From NCBI GenBank assembly GCA_019347795.1, contig JAHWKS010000351.1, positions 1 through 6,431 of the forward strand: 6,431 nt of DNA. The letters run 5' to 3'. The position numbers were made by a program, and so were the translations under genes. The notes under the pieces are model-generated. The model had not been told where the DNA came from. It made no database searches and worked only from the letters and a program-made list of their open reading frames with translations. The stretch comes from Planctomycetota bacterium (GTDB taxonomy: Bacteria > Planctomycetota > Planctomycetia > Pirellulales > Pirellulaceae). Position 1 is the stretch's first letter. Each line of letters opens with the position of its first letter. Shown one piece after another: positions 1-5,396 of this stretch.

Positions 1-284
1 GGCAATCCCTGGATCGACACCCTCCTCCTGGGGCTGCTCCAGGCAACGCTGCTCGCCATGGTAGTGACGGGCTGGCGCCTTGCGCGGCCAGTGCGGATGC
101 GGAAGCGGCGCACGTCCTGCGCCTGCGGATGGATCTCGCTGAGGACATCGCCCCCCTTGGCCAGCGAGGCGAAGACCTCCGGCTCAATCTGGATGATGTA
201 CTCCAGCCCTCCTTCTTGCAGCGGGCGCCATCCGTAATCGACCCCCAAAGCCGAGGCGGCCAGCAACAGGGCCAGTCCGTTCAT
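1..284 (-). CDS. Hypothetical planctomycete-type protein, N-terminal part (partial at left edge)
   Basis: Reading leftward from the ATG at 284-282 gives an open frame of 94 full codons that leaves the window without a stop. The start is supported by GGGAG (minus strand, plus positions 293-297) about 8 bases upstream. Residues 2-14 are hydrophobic (NGLALLLAASALG), like a short signal or anchor. Then comes a well-ordered block: VDYGW at 15-19, GGLEYIIQIEPE at 25-36, and a DVRRFRIRTG stretch at 57-66. I associate this block with a widespread uncharacterised family of Planctomycetes; its function is unknown. After about residue 66 the sequence turns Arg/Ser-rich (TGRARRQPVTTM, then SSPRRRVSIQG), which may be a poorly conserved linker or may reflect a frameshift. 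It is divergent from the sigma54 activator gene and probably shares the intergenic control region with it. I assign no function. Confidence 0.65.
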   Translation of the reverse strand, partial: MNGLALLLAASALGVDYGWRPLQEGGLEYIIQIEPEVFASLAKGGDVLSEIHPQAQDVRRFRIRTGRARRQPVTTMASSVAWSSPRRRVSIQGL

Positions 285-311
285 GATTCGCACTCCCTTG
301 CGATTTGCGGC

Positions 312-339
312 AATAGAGCCAGCCGCTGGCGATGGTAAA
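312..339 (-). promoter_or_regulatory. Candidate sigma70-type promoter of the left-edge minus-strand gene
   Basis: On the minus strand, TTTACC (plus 334-339) lies 16 bases before TCTATT (plus 312-317). Each matches the -35 and -10 consensus at four of six positions. Transcription would begin near 305, giving a leader of about 20 bases that contains the GGGAG ribosome site. Spacing and position fit, but the match is modest and planctomycete promoters are poorly defined. Confidence 0.3.
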
Positions 340-369
340 CGAAAACCACGCGTGAGGTAAAGGCGAATT

Positions 370-390
370 GCAAACCAGCAAACCAGCACC
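370..390. repeat. Tandem 8-mer GCAAACCA (two copies plus partial third)
   Basis: GCAAACCA occurs at 370-377 and again, with no gap, at 378-385; it is followed by GCACC at 386-390, a partial third copy. It lies 40-60 bases before the start of the sigma54 activator, in the divergent intergenic region. It could be a direct-repeat binding site for a regulator or simple replication slippage. The sequence cannot separate these. Confidence 0.45.
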
Positions 391-429
391 GGCGATTCCC
401 GGTGGCCATTCCCCCAGCCGCGCTCTACG

Positions 430-2274
430 ATGATGGGCGTGTACGCCTATCTCATCCTGCTGAACGGTCCTCTTGCGGGGGCGAATTATCCGCTCAAGTC
501 GAGCGGCGAAAACCGCATCGGTCGCGGGACCGAGTGCGATGTATCGCTCGCCGATCCCCTCAGCTCCCGCGTCCATGCCGTGTTGGTGCAGCAGGACGGC
601 GAGTGGTGGGTGCGCGATCAGTCGAGCCGCAACGGCACCTTCGTCAACGATCAGAAGGCGGATGAGGCGCAGTTGAGCGACGGGCACACGGTGCGGATCG
701 GCTCTACCGAGCTGTCGTTTCATCTTTCGGAGAAGCCGCCCGCGGAGGATGCGCGGCACGACATCAACGTGACGCAAACGCTGGTGAAGGAGGCGCCGGT
801 GTCTCCGCAGGAGACGGGCAACTTCGCCCTCGCGGCGCTGCGGGATGCGGCCCACGCGCAGGACTTCCTCACCCTCTATCAACTGACGATCCGCCTCTTG
901 AGCTCCGACGATCCCGATGAGGTGATCGCCGTCTCGCTCGACCTGCTGCGGGCCAGAGCGAAGGCGGCGATCGTCGGGTTTTTGTGGATCAGCGATGACG
1001 GGAAGCTCAAGCCGAAGCTGGTGATTCCCGAGTCGGCGGCCGACCGCGTGACCCTCAGCCGCTCGCTCACGGAAATCGTCATCGAACGAGGTCGAGCGAT
1101 CTGGGTGGCGGAAACGACCGCCGCCGATGAAACCGAGAGCCTCGCCCACTACGCCGATGCGATCTGCGTGCCGCTGCGTCACGAAGGCGCCGCCGTGGGG
1201 GCGATTCATCTCTACCTCGAGCGAGGCCGCTTCAAGGCCGGCGATCTCGAGTTCGCGATCTCGCTGGCGAATATCATGGCCGCCGCGCTGGTGCGGACGA
1301 GGAAGCAGGCCAGTCTCGCAGCCGAGCATCGCCGGCTGGCCGACAAGTCGGGGAGCTTCGATGAGCTAATCGGCGACAGCCCCGGGATGACGACGCTCAA
1401 GGAGAAGATCGCCCGGGTCGCCCGCACCACCGGCTGCGTCTTGATCCGCGGCGAAAGCGGATCGGGCAAGGAGTTGGTGGCCCGGGCCGTGCACCGCCTC
1501 AGTCCGCGGGGCGACCGGCCGCTGTTGTCGGTGAACTGCGCCGCAATTCCCTCGGAGCTGATGGAGAGTCAACTTTTCGGCCACGTGAAAGGCGCCTTCA
1601 CCAGCGCCGACAGCGACCACAAAGGCTGGTTCCAGCAAGCCGACTCGGGAACGCTGTTCCTGGACGAAGTCGGCGAGATGACGCTGGAGGGACAGGCGAA
1701 GCTGCTTCGCATCCTCGAAGGACATCCGTTTCTCCAGGTCGGCGGCGCCAAAGAGATTCGCGTGGACGTGCGGGTGATCGCCGCCACGAATCGCGACCTG
1801 GCGGAGTTCGTGCGGGAGCGCCGGTTCCGAGAAGATCTGTACTATCGCCTGAGCGTGTTCGAGCTGCACATCCCGCCGCTCCGCGAACGCGGCGCCGACA
1901 TCGAGCGGCTGGTCGATTTCTTCCTGGAGCACTTCAAACGCCAGCACGGCCGGCCGAACCTCTCGCTCTCGAAGGACGCCCGCAAGAAGCTCCTCGGCTA
2001 TCATTGGCCCGGCAACGTGCGGCAGTTGCGGAACGTGATCGACAGCGCGGTGGTGCTGGCCGACGGCGACGCCGTGCAAGCGGACGACCTCGGCCTCCGC
2101 GACGCCGGCGGCGGCGAGCTGGAGTCTCTGCGAATCGACGTCTGGGAGAAGAAGCTGATCGCCGAGGCGCTTAAGCGGACCGCCAACAAGGCGCCGCAAG
2201 CCGCAGAGTTGCTCGGCGTCAGCCGGGCCACGCTTTATCGCAAAATCGACGAATACAAGATTGAACGACCGTAG
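430..2274 (+). CDS. FHA-GAF-AAA+-Fis type sigma54-dependent transcriptional activator
   Basis: This is a 614-residue bacterial enhancer-binding protein that would use ATP to open sigma54-RNA polymerase promoters. An N-terminal FHA domain (about 5-100; G31-R32-G33, S45-S46-R47-V48-H49, N68-G69-T70) should bind phosphothreonine peptides. A GAF-like region (about 145-290) likely senses a small ligand. The AAA+ core (about 312-540) has Walker A GESGSGKE (341-348), the sigma54-contact loop GAFTSA (388-393), Walker B FLDE (410-413), ATNRD (452-456), arginine-finger candidates R467 and R473, and WPGNVRQLRN (526-535). A Fis-type helix-turn-helix closes it (about 572-611; AELLGVSRATLYRKI). There is no receiver domain, so control is probably by FHA and GAF rather than a classic histidine kinase. 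The contact loop has Ser392 where GAFTGA has Gly. No Shine-Dalgarno site is visible; the ATGs at 430 and 433 are both possible, and an in-frame stop at 358-360 with no start codon before 430 rules out a longer form. The target promoters are unknown. Confidence 0.93.
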   Translation: MMGVYAYLILLNGPLAGANYPLKSSGENRIGRGTECDVSLADPLSSRVHAVLVQQDGEWWVRDQSSRNGTFVNDQKADEAQLSDGHTVRIGSTELSFHLSEKPPAEDARHDINVTQTLVKEAPVSPQETGNFALAALRDAAHAQDFLTLYQLTIRLLSSDDPDEVIAVSLDLLRARAKAAIVGFLWISDDGKLKPKLVIPESAADRVTLSRSLTEIVIERGRAIWVAETTAADETESLAHYADAICVPLRHEGAAVGAIHLYLERGRFKAGDLEFAISLANIMAAALVRTRKQASLAAEHRRLADKSGSFDELIGDSPGMTTLKEKIARVARTTGCVLIRGESGSGKELVARAVHRLSPRGDRPLLSVNCAAIPSELMESQLFGHVKGAFTSADSDHKGWFQQADSGTLFLDEVGEMTLEGQAKLLRILEGHPFLQVGGAKEIRVDVRVIAATNRDLAEFVRERRFREDLYYRLSVFELHIPPLRERGADIERLVDFFLEHFKRQHGRPNLSLSKDARKKLLGYHWPGNVRQLRNVIDSAVVLADGDAVQADDLGLRDAGGGELESLRIDVWEKKLIAEALKRTANKAPQAAELLGVSRATLYRKIDEYKIERP

Positions 2275-2346
2275 TTGGAGTCCAGCCTTTAGGCTGTCTT
2301 TCAAGAACAGCGCATCTTGAAGACATGCTAAAGCGTGAACTCCAAC
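2274..2346. repeat. Palindromic cloverleaf-capable element (REP/MITE-like)
   Basis: The outer arms GTTGGAGT (2274-2281) and ACTCCAAC (2339-2346) pair perfectly over 8 bp. As one long hairpin the element makes 27 pairs, with five mismatches, one bulged T (2301) and an 8-base loop (2307-2314). It also folds as a four-way cloverleaf. Arm 1 is CAGCC-TTTA-GGCTG (2283-2296). The middle arm pairs 2297-2306 with 2315-2323. Arm 3 is CATGC-TAAA-GCGTG (2324-2337, one G-U pair). Only C2282 and A2338 are then left unpaired at the junction. The long-hairpin mismatches at 2285-2286/2334-2335 and 2293-2294/2326-2327 are the bases that pair inside arms 1 and 3. There is no T-run, so it is not a standard terminator. 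From memory, similar GTTGGAGT...ACTCCAAC sequences recur between planctomycete genes, but I cannot verify this here. The first G belongs to the upstream TAG stop codon. Confidence 0.75.
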
Positions 2347-2357
2347 GCATCCCTTCC

Positions 2358-2361
2358 AGGA
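2358..2361 (+). promoter_or_regulatory. Ribosome binding site deciding the PII start
   Basis: AGGA lies 9 bases before the GTG at 2371. It favours that codon over the in-frame GTG at 2335, which sits inside the right arm of the palindromic element and would add 12 residues not seen in PII proteins. Confidence 0.6.
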
Positions 2362-2370
2362 CCGCCTCCC

Positions 2371-2718
2371 GTGAAACTCATCTTGGCGATCATTCAGCCG
2401 ACGAAGTTGGACGCCGCGCGCGATGCGCTGGTGAAGATCGGCGTGGAGCGCATGACCGCGTGCGATGCGCAGGGTTACGGGCGGCAGCGGGGCCAAAGCG
2501 CCATGTATCGCGGGCTGGAGTACAAGACGAACCTGCTGCGGAAGATCGCCCTGGAGGTGGTGGTCAACGACGATTTTCTCGATCGCACGCTTGAGGCGCT
2601 CGTGCAGATCGCCCGCACCGGCGCCCAAGGGGAAATCGGCGACGGCAAGATCCTCATCGTTCCCGTGGAGCGCACCATCCGCATTGGCGAAACGACCGAA
2701 GGCCCCGGCGCCGTGTAG
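2371..2718 (+). CDS. PII nitrogen-regulatory signal protein (GlnB/GlnK family)
   Basis: This 115-residue protein is a trimeric cytosolic sensor type that binds ATP/ADP and 2-oxoglutarate and controls partners such as ammonium transporters or glutamine synthetase regulation. Aligned by eye to E. coli GlnB, it opens VKLILAIIQPTKLD. The T-loop is GYGRQRGQSAMYRGLEY (35-51), with Tyr46 and Tyr51 at the same numbers as in E. coli; Tyr51 is the site uridylylated there. Lys58 also aligns. The B-loop GDGK falls at 90-93 rather than 87-90 because of three extra residues in TGAQGEIGDGK (83-93). Arg101 of E. coli aligns with Arg104, while the Arg103 equivalent is Gly106. The GTG at 2371 with AGGA upstream gives the usual PII length. 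No amtB, glnA or glnD is visible nearby, so its partner cannot be read from context. It may be read through from the sigma54 activator across the palindrome. Confidence 0.93.
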   Translation: MKLILAIIQPTKLDAARDALVKIGVERMTACDAQGYGRQRGQSAMYRGLEYKTNLLRKIALEVVVNDDFLDRTLEALVQIARTGAQGEIGDGKILIVPVERTIRIGETTEGPGAV

Positions 2719-2780
2719 GTAAATCGCGCGTTCCACGAAATGCTTGGGGCCCTCCGTTCTTCTAATCACTCAGTGCGGCT

Positions 2781-3863
2781 ATGACGAAAAATATTGCCTG
2801 CACCACGCGCCCATGCTGGCTGCTGGTTGTGCTGATCATCGGATCAACCGCCTGGCCGGACGACGCCGCCGCCGAAGAGGCGCCTGCGGTGCGGGTGAGC
2901 AACGTGCGGCGGGCGTTCCATAACGGCGAGCACAATGCCTTCACTGATCTGGTCCGCTTCCGCGACCGGCTCTATCTCACGTTCCGCAGTTGTCCCGACG
3001 GCCACATGGTGCATCCGACGTCGTCGATCATCGTGCTGGCGAGCCGGGATGGGCGGGAGTGGGAGCAAGTGCACCGCTTCTCGGTCCAGAAGCGCGACAC
3101 CCGCGATCCGCACTTCCTCGTTTTCCGCGATAAGCTCTTCGTCTACACCGGCACGTGGTACAGCGGCGAGACCACTCTCCCGCGCGACCAGTACGACCTC
3201 AACCTCCACCTTGGCTACGCCGACTGGACCGACGACGGCCAGATGTGGCATAGCCCGATCCTCCTGGAGGGCACGTTCGGCCATTACATCTGGCGGGCGG
3301 CGGCGCTGGGGGACAAGGCCTACCTTTGCGGCCGGCGGAAGAAGAACTTCGCCGTCGATCCGCAGGAGGAGCGCCGCATTCGCGAATCGGCGATGCTGGA
3401 AAGCGACGACGGGCTGATCTGGCGACACCGCACGCTGTTTCAGGAGACGCACGGCAACGAGACGGCGTTCCTGTTCGAACCGGACGGCGCCCTGCTGGCG
3501 GTCGGCCGTCGCGACGGTCCCGCTCAGCTACTTCGTTCGCAGCCGCCGTACGTCGATTGGGAGCGTAAAGAATTGGACCGCTACATCGGCGGTCCGCTCC
3601 TGGCGCGGTGGGGCAACCGCTATCTCGTCGGCGGGCGAAAGCAGCTCGAGGGCGCGGCGCCCAGGACTTCGCTCTATTGGCTGCTGAACGACCAGCTCCA
3701 CGAGTTCGCCGAACTCCCCAGCGGCGGCGACACTTCCTATCCCGGCTTCGTAGCGTTCAGTCCAACCCGGGCGCTCGTGTCATGGTATTCCTCCCACGAG
3801 AAAGACAGCGCCGGCGCCCCGATAACCGCCATTTATCTTGCTGATTTGGAGATCGATCCCTAG
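2781..3863 (+). CDS. Secreted sialidase-like (Asp-box) beta-propeller protein
   Basis: This 360-residue protein has a signal peptide: basic start, hydrophobic WLLVVLIIGSTAW (13-25), and an AxA-type cleavage site after A31. The mature part holds three Asp-box-like motifs (S/T-x-D-G-x-x-W): SRDGREW 88-94, TDDGQMW 150-156 and SDDGLIW 208-214. A strand pattern of the AFTDLVRFRDRLYLTF kind recurs near residues 53, 110, 170, 228, 280 and 330, which fits about six propeller blades. This suggests the sialidase/glycosidase superfamily, acting outside the cytoplasm on glycans, but I cannot confirm the catalytic arginine triad, so substrate and activity are unknown. It could be a non-catalytic glycan-binding propeller. 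The ATG at 2781 has no clear ribosome site. The 62 bases separating it from the PII gene hold no convincing promoter or terminator. Confidence 0.75.
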   Translation: MTKNIACTTRPCWLLVVLIIGSTAWPDDAAAEEAPAVRVSNVRRAFHNGEHNAFTDLVRFRDRLYLTFRSCPDGHMVHPTSSIIVLASRDGREWEQVHRFSVQKRDTRDPHFLVFRDKLFVYTGTWYSGETTLPRDQYDLNLHLGYADWTDDGQMWHSPILLEGTFGHYIWRAAALGDKAYLCGRRKKNFAVDPQEERRIRESAMLESDDGLIWRHRTLFQETHGNETAFLFEPDGALLAVGRRDGPAQLLRSQPPYVDWERKELDRYIGGPLLARWGNRYLVGGRKQLEGAAPRTSLYWLLNDQLHEFAELPSGGDTSYPGFVAFSPTRALVSWYSSHEKDSAGAPITAIYLADLEIDP

Positions 3864-3864
3864 G

Positions 3865-3881
3865 GGAACCCACTGGGTTCC
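3865..3881 (+). terminator. Perfect 7-bp hairpin after the propeller gene
   Basis: GGAACCC (3865-3871) pairs with GGGTTCC (3875-3881) around the loop ACT, two bases after the propeller gene's stop codon. Its position suits transcript ending or 3'-end protection, but no T-run follows, so an intrinsic terminator is not proven. It could instead be part of the Uma2 control region. Confidence 0.35.
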
Positions 3882-3882
3882 G

Positions 3883-3911
3883 TTGAGGAACGCATTGCGG
3901 TTCGCTAAGAT
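3883..3911 (+). promoter_or_regulatory. Candidate sigma70-type promoter of the Uma2 gene, with palindrome in the spacer
   Basis: TTGAGG (3883-3888) and TAAGAT (3906-3911) are separated by 17 bases and each matches the consensus at four of six positions. Transcription would begin near 3918, before the GGAGGA ribosome site. The spacer carries an imperfect palindrome, GAACGC-ATT-GCG(G)TTC (3888-3903), placed where a repressor could block polymerase. Confidence 0.45.
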
Positions 3912-3944
3912 GGCGATTGGGAACGCTGGAGGAATTCACGAATC

Positions 3945-4529
3945 ATGAGTATGCCGCAATCAGAAACGGAGTCGCACTTCACTCCCGAGGATCTGCTGGC
4001 GTTGCCTGACGCAGTTCGGTATGAGCTGGTGGATGGTCAACTGGTGGAGCGGAAGATGGGATTTCAGTCAAGCGTTGTCGGCGGTCGGCTGTTTCGCCAT
4101 CTTGACACGTACTGCGATCAGAATTCATTGGGCTGGGTGGCCCCGGCCGACGCCGGCTACCAGTGTTTTCCTGACGCGCCGAACAAGGTTCGCAAGCCGG
4201 ATGTTTCCTTCATCGCGGCCAGTCGGCTGCCGTTCGATCAGGCGCCGTCGGGCCATTGCCGCATCGCTCCCGACTTCGCGGCGGAGGTGATCTCGCCCAA
4301 CGAAATCTTTGACGAGGCGATTCAGAAAGTCGGCGAATATCTGGATGCGGTGGTGCGGCTGGTGTGGATCATCGATCCGCCGTCGCGGACGGTCCTCATC
4401 TTCCGCCCCGACGGCGGCGGGACCATCGTGCGCGGGGCCGGCGAACTTTCCGGCGAGGACGTGATCCCCGGCTTCCGCTGCTCTCTGCATGAACTGCTCC
4501 GCCCGCCGCACGGAACCGAGGCCAGTTGA
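3945..4529 (+). CDS. Uma2 family (DUF820) endonuclease-like protein
   Basis: This 194-residue protein matches the Uma2 family, which has a PD-(D/E)XK nuclease-type fold; members are highly multiplied in cyanobacteria and planctomycetes, and their role in the cell is unsettled. Visible family marks are RYELVDGQLVE (25-35), the acidic KPDVSF (84-89, D86), PDFAAEVISP (109-118, E114), K128 in QKVGEYLDA, and VWIIDP (140-145). These are the expected D...E...K residues, so the site looks intact. The usual His soon after the YELVDG segment is not obvious here (SSVVGG at 42-47). The start is well supported: GGAGGA at 3928-3933, 11 bases upstream. A second in-frame ATG at 3951 is less well spaced. Its own promoter candidate and flanking hairpins suggest an independent unit. 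No partner toxin, antitoxin or transposase gene is beside it. Confidence 0.88.
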   Translation: MSMPQSETESHFTPEDLLALPDAVRYELVDGQLVERKMGFQSSVVGGRLFRHLDTYCDQNSLGWVAPADAGYQCFPDAPNKVRKPDVSFIAASRLPFDQAPSGHCRIAPDFAAEVISPNEIFDEAIQKVGEYLDAVVRLVWIIDPPSRTVLIFRPDGGGTIVRGAGELSGEDVIPGFRCSLHELLRPPHGTEAS

Positions 4530-4593
4530 CGCGACGGTCGCTACGGAGTTGAGACCGCGCCTGAGGTCATTTCCCACAGCATGCCTGGTCGCC

Positions 4594-4622
4594 TGGAATT
4601 TCGCTGCGGGGGGACGTAGAAT
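4594..4622 (+). promoter_or_regulatory. Candidate promoter of the sigma-factor gene
   Basis: TGGAAT (4594-4599) and TAGAAT (4617-4622) are 17 bases apart. The second matches the -10 consensus at five of six positions; the first matches -35 at three of six. The leader would be about 105 bases. GGAATTT (4595-4601) also resembles an ECF-type -35 (GGAAC), followed 13 bases later by CGTAG, so autoregulation is an alternative reading. Apart from this, the 205-base gap between the Uma2 gene and the sigma gene shows only a weak hairpin, CGGCA/TGCCG at 4716-4727, just before the start codon. Confidence 0.35.
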
Positions 4623-4734
4623 CTTTACCGCCGATTGCAGGCTCGCGTCTTCCACGTGAGTGGCGTCAGTTGTAACCGCGAAGGCTTCCTGCTTCCGTCG
4701 GCCCTGGTGGGATCGCGGCATTTGCCGTCCCTTT

Positions 4735-5310
4735 ATGAACGACGTCACGCAAATTCTCTCGGCCATCGATCGGGGAGACCCGCGCGCCGCCGAACAACTC
4801 CTGCCGCTGGTGTACGCGGAGTTGCGAAAGCTCGCGGCGCGCAAGCTGGCCCAGGAGGCGCCGGGCCAAACGCTGCAGGCCACCGCCTTGGTTCACGAGG
4901 CGTATTTGCGGCTGGCCGGTGCGCCCGGAGCGCAATCCTGGGACAGCCGAGGGCACTTCTTCGCCGCGGCGGCGGAAGCCATGCGGCGAATTATGATCGA
5001 CCGCGCTCGCGACAAGAAGCGTCTCAAGCGCGGGGGCGGGGCCCGGCGGGTCGACTTGGAACGGTTGGTAGTCGCCGAATCCGCTTCGGACGATGAGCTG
5101 GTCGCCCTGGATGACGCCCTGGAGAAGCTCGCCGGCGAAGATCCCCGGGCGGCCGAGTTGGTGAAGCTGCGGTTCTTCGCCGGCCTCACGCTGGAGGAGG
5201 CGGCCCAGGTGCTGGGCATGGCCCGCCGCACCGCCGATCGCTCCTGGGCCTATGCCCGGGCGTGGCTCTTCCGGGAGCTGCGCGAGAGCGATGCGGCGCC
5301 CGACGGGTAG
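4735..5310 (+). CDS. ECF-like RNA polymerase sigma factor (TIGR02999 type)
   Basis: This 191-residue protein would direct RNA polymerase to a specific promoter set. Region 2 spans about 18-92, with the family's ALVHEAYLRL (51-60) and FFAAAAEAMRRIMIDRAR (75-92), which contribute to core binding and -10 recognition. A basic linker follows (KKRLKRGGGARR, 94-105). Region 4 spans about 126-185, with the helix-turn-helix LTLEEAAQVLGMARRTADRSWAYARAWL (151-178) for -35 recognition. The length is usual for the family. I chose the ATG at 4735 because MNDVTQIL matches typical starts; a GTG at 4660 would add 25 unrelated residues. No good ribosome site is visible. The next gene is a Ser/Thr kinase. ECF-kinase neighbours are a recognised planctomycete arrangement in which the kinase may control the sigma factor instead of a classic anti-sigma protein. 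No anti-sigma gene is present here. Confidence 0.92.
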   Translation: MNDVTQILSAIDRGDPRAAEQLLPLVYAELRKLAARKLAQEAPGQTLQATALVHEAYLRLAGAPGAQSWDSRGHFFAAAAEAMRRIMIDRARDKKRLKRGGGARRVDLERLVVAESASDDELVALDDALEKLAGEDPRAAELVKLRFFAGLTLEEAAQVLGMARRTADRSWAYARAWLFRELRESDAAPDG

Positions 5311-5313
5311 CGC

Positions 5314-5336
5314 GCGGGAAATTTCCCCGCTTTTTT
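5314..5336 (+). terminator. Intrinsic terminator between sigma factor and kinase genes
   Basis: GCGGG (5314-5318) pairs with CCCGC (5326-5330) around AAATTTC, and six T residues follow directly (5331-5336). The centre can extend as GGGAAA/TTTCCC. It begins four bases after the sigma gene's stop codon, so most transcripts probably end here and the kinase would need read-through or its own promoter. Confidence 0.7.
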
Positions 5337-5337
5337 G

Positions 5338-5362
5338 GCGCACAATCGCGCAAAACGGCGCA
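5338..5362. repeat. Three GCGCA repeats at exact 10-base spacing
   Basis: GCGCA occurs at 5338-5342, 5348-5352 and 5358-5362, so all copies face the same side of the helix. They lie between the terminator and the kinase start, 35-59 bases before the ATG. They could be a multimeric regulator site. Chance is possible in GC-rich DNA. Confidence 0.4.
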
Positions 5363-5396
5363 TTGAGTTCTGAACCTTCACGGTGCGAGATTGCGT

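Noticed and set aside
1..237. Plus-strand open frame with a hydrophobic stretch at the left edge
   Set aside because: It overlaps the conserved minus-strand block, has no start in view, and shares wobble positions with the minus frame, so GC3 cannot support it.
340..429. Possible sigma54 promoter (-24/-12) in the divergent region, both strands
   Set aside because: Near matches such as TGGTTTGCTGGTTTGC on the minus strand have the wrong GG to GC spacing (9 or 11 instead of 10).
184..1329. Long open frame on the minus strand opposite the activator gene
   Set aside because: GC-rich DNA leaves the antisense frame open; the product has no recognisable domain, while the plus strand encodes clear FHA and GAF regions.
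2335..2370. Longer PII start at the GTG at 2335
   Set aside because: It lies inside the palindromic element and adds 12 residues absent from PII proteins; the GTG at 2371 has an AGGA site.
2744..2768. TTGGGG and TAATCA as a promoter for the propeller gene
   Set aside because: The spacer is only 13 bases and the match is weak.
1366..2769. 467-codon open frame on the minus strand
   Set aside because: It is antisense to the AAA+ domain, the palindrome and the PII gene, all well supported on the plus strand; the product is His/Arg/Leu-rich without motifs.
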